Assembly: GCF_002901995.1 (NCBI RefSeq)
Contig: NZ_PPQN01000040.1
Coordinates: forward strand, 1-53,344
Reading direction: 5' to 3'
From: Staphylococcus coagulans
Lineage (GTDB): Bacteria > Bacillota > Bacilli > Staphylococcales > Staphylococcaceae
Length of the DNA: 53,344 nucleotides
Part shown: positions 52,263 to 53,344 of the stretch, one piece after another
Position numbering within the stretch: the stretch's first letter is position 1
Layout: each line of letters opens with the position of its first letter
The notes under the pieces: model-generated
Databases searched by the model: none
Seen by the model: only the letters and a program-made list of their open reading frames with translations
Told to the model about the DNA's origin: nothing
Made by a program: the position numbers and the translations under genes

Positions 52263-53165
52263 TTAACTTGGTTCTAAAATATTTGCATTTGGATTTCTAA
52301 CAACTTTTTCTCCAATAAAAACCCCTTTATCAATTAAAAGTTGCTCATTTATTCTATCATAATTTATTATTCGTTTAATGAATTTTCCATTCTTATTTAT
52401 AACAACAGAATTACGGTCAAAAAGAGTGTCTTGGGGTAAGACAATACGTGGTTGTTCGATTTGTAAAGTGAAGTGTGTACCAATAGGAAAGCTTTCGGCT
52501 ACTTTAACATTGAATGAATAAGTGGAAAAACTTGAAGGATTGTCAGAAGTGGTAGGTACTGGAGATATAGAAGTCACCGTGCCTTTGTAAGTTTTGGTAT
52601 CAAAAACTTTCTTGACAGATACAGGCTGATTAACTTTGATTTTCGCATACAAATTTTCTGGAACTTTAAATGAAAGATGCTGTTTTTTGGAATAAATCTC
52701 AAGTATTTTTTCGTTCTGGAGACTTGGGAAATGTTTGTGCAAATGCACGATTCCTTCAAAGGGGGATTTGATTGTTGTGTCTTGTTGCTCTTGGAGTTGG
52801 GCAATCTGAGCACGATAGTTTAAGGTGTTGGAAGGGTTTCGATTTTGTTGAATAAGATGGGAAAGAAAGTTGATTTGGTGGGATTTAGAAGCGTTGTGGA
52901 AAGTGAGAAGTGAATCATTTATTTTTACAGATTGTCCATCGACAACCTCAATCTTTTTAATTTCTCCTAGTGCTGTTTGATTTACAATTACTTTTTGATA
53001 GTCCGATTGCACAATGCCATTTAACACTAAAGGCTGGGAAGCACTGGCACGCACCATTTTTAAATCAGAGTTTTCTGATTGGTTATTAAAAAATAAAAAG
53101 AATGTCATAAAAGAAAAGGGCAGCAAAATAAATAATAAGACAATAAATATTAATTTTTTTGACAT
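52263..53165 (-). CDS. HlyD/YknX-like membrane-fusion adaptor
   Basis: A 300-residue adaptor. One N-terminal helix (about 5-27), then the first lipoyl half (VIVNQTALGEIKKIEVVDG, VKINDSLLTFHN), a short helical hairpin (about 90-125), the second half beginning IKSPFEGIVHLHKHF, and a barrel domain (PENLYAKIKVNQPVSVKKVF). Such proteins normally partner an ABC exporter for peptides or bacteriocins; none is seen in the window. It has its own promoter (TTGCAT-16-TATAAT, plus 53196-53223) and GAGGTG site. It stands upstream of sarA, where I do not expect it in S. aureus. Confidence 0.82.
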   Translation of the reverse strand: MSKKLIFIVLLFILLPFSFMTFFLFFNNQSENSDLKMVRASASQPLVLNGIVQSDYQKVIVNQTALGEIKKIEVVDGQSVKINDSLLTFHNASKSHQINFLSHLIQQNRNPSNTLNYRAQIAQLQEQQDTTIKSPFEGIVHLHKHFPSLQNEKILEIYSKKQHLSFKVPENLYAKIKVNQPVSVKKVFDTKTYKGTVTSISPVPTTSDNPSSFSTYSFNVKVAESFPIGTHFTLQIEQPRIVLPQDTLFDRNSVVINKNGKFIKRIINYDRINEQLLIDKGVFIGEKVVRNPNANILEPS

Positions 53166-53195
53166 CCGGGCACCTCATATCAAATAGATATTTAT

Positions 53196-53223
53196 ATTAT
53201 ACTGAGTTATAAATGGGATGCAA
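53196..53223 (-). promoter_or_regulatory. promoter of the HlyD-like gene
   Basis: On the minus strand TTGCAT, 16-bp spacer, TATAAT (plus 53196-53201), about 31 bp above the start codon. Confidence 0.55.
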
Positions 53224-53331
53224 GTTGAAAAATATATAATATCAATTTTTTTATTTATATATGAATGAATATCGTAAACTTAAATGTTTTGATGATGACG
53301 GACTATAATTGTGCAAAATATAGAAGAGATA

Positions 53332-53344
53332 ATGACTAAAAAAG
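53332..53344 (+). CDS. possible start of a gene running off the window
   Basis: ATGACTAAAAAAG at the very end, with GAAGAG four bases before the ATG and TATAAT at 53304-53309. Only four codons (MTKK) are visible, so this is weak. Confidence 0.2.

Noticed and set aside
53166-53344. Replication, transfer or attachment site at the window edge
   Set aside because: Only AT-rich promoter-like sequence seen; no direct repeats, integrase or tRNA end.

Overview
The window is a low-GC Firmicutes chromosome segment from the genus Staphylococcus. A SarA homologue (51524-51895), a vraABC-type cluster, hemQ-pta-lipL, an SdcS-type transporter and the overall gene order all point there. As I recall it, the order follows the S. 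aureus interval from just after tuf to sarA. Three departures suggest an animal-associated relative (S. intermedius/pseudintermedius/schleiferi/hyicus side) rather than S. aureus: no mvaK1-mvaD-mvaK2 between lipL and the next gene, no sdr surface-protein genes after the Cof-type HAD gene, and extra genes (alsSD, rpiR-nanE, gpmA, a TetR/HlyD/EmrB efflux set, an HlyD-like gene beside sarA). The species call is inference.

Layout. 1-110: end of a structured transcript with a terminator. 0.4-4.5 kb (-): acetoin genes alsD and alsS, then an M20 amidohydrolase. 4.6-9.5 kb (+): kbl, a threonine-dehydrogenase-like SDR, ilvE and a HAD phosphatase. 9.5-12.5 kb: dck-dgk (-), tadA and a Cof-type HAD (+). 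12.8-15.7 kb (-): yojF-bshB2-folE2, with an RpiR regulator upstream. 16.1-18.8 kb (+): nanE-nagB and the formaldehyde-fixing hps-phi pair. 19-24.3 kb (+): a flavin reductase, gpmA, then the overlapping four-gene vra cluster. 24.5-29.5 kb: pdxK (-), ung-ywdI-ywdK, an APC permease and a GNAT gene (+). 29.6-36.3 kb: palindromic repeats, tetR (-), hlyD-emrB efflux (+), sdcS (-) and a split ThrE exporter (-). 36.6-45.9 kb: hemQ (-), a tandem repeat, pta-lipL, a DUF1450 protein, a flavoprotein, GNAT, HD-domain, ywhD and ywiB genes, then argS (+). 46.2-51.1 kb (+): a BtuF/BtuC-type uptake pair without an ATPase, a HAD protein coupled to an alpha/beta hydrolase lacking its triad, a secreted protein behind a WalR-type box, and a membrane protein. 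51.5-53.2 kb (-): sarA and an orphan HlyD-like adaptor.

How the genes work together. Several genes manage carbon overflow and amino-acid carbon: alsSD (pyruvate to acetoin), pta (acetyl-CoA to acetyl-phosphate), kbl plus the SDR (threonine to glycine and acetyl-CoA) and ilvE (branched-chain amino acids). Visible control sites fit this: cre-like sequences at the SDR gene and sdcS, and CodY-like boxes at ilvE and at the GNAT gene. NanE and NagB pass N-acetylmannosamine-6-P and glucosamine-6-P toward fructose-6-P, with probable RpiR operators at the promoter. Hps-Phi detoxify formaldehyde into the same pool.

The points most worth a second look are: an alpha/beta hydrolase with all three catalytic positions replaced; a thiolase-like VraB lacking its second cysteine, encoded with two small hotdog-type proteins; a gpmA leader with two interleaved perfect stems; an exact WalR-type box with no obvious gene; a dispersed two-hairpin repeat family; and the missing mevalonate cluster.
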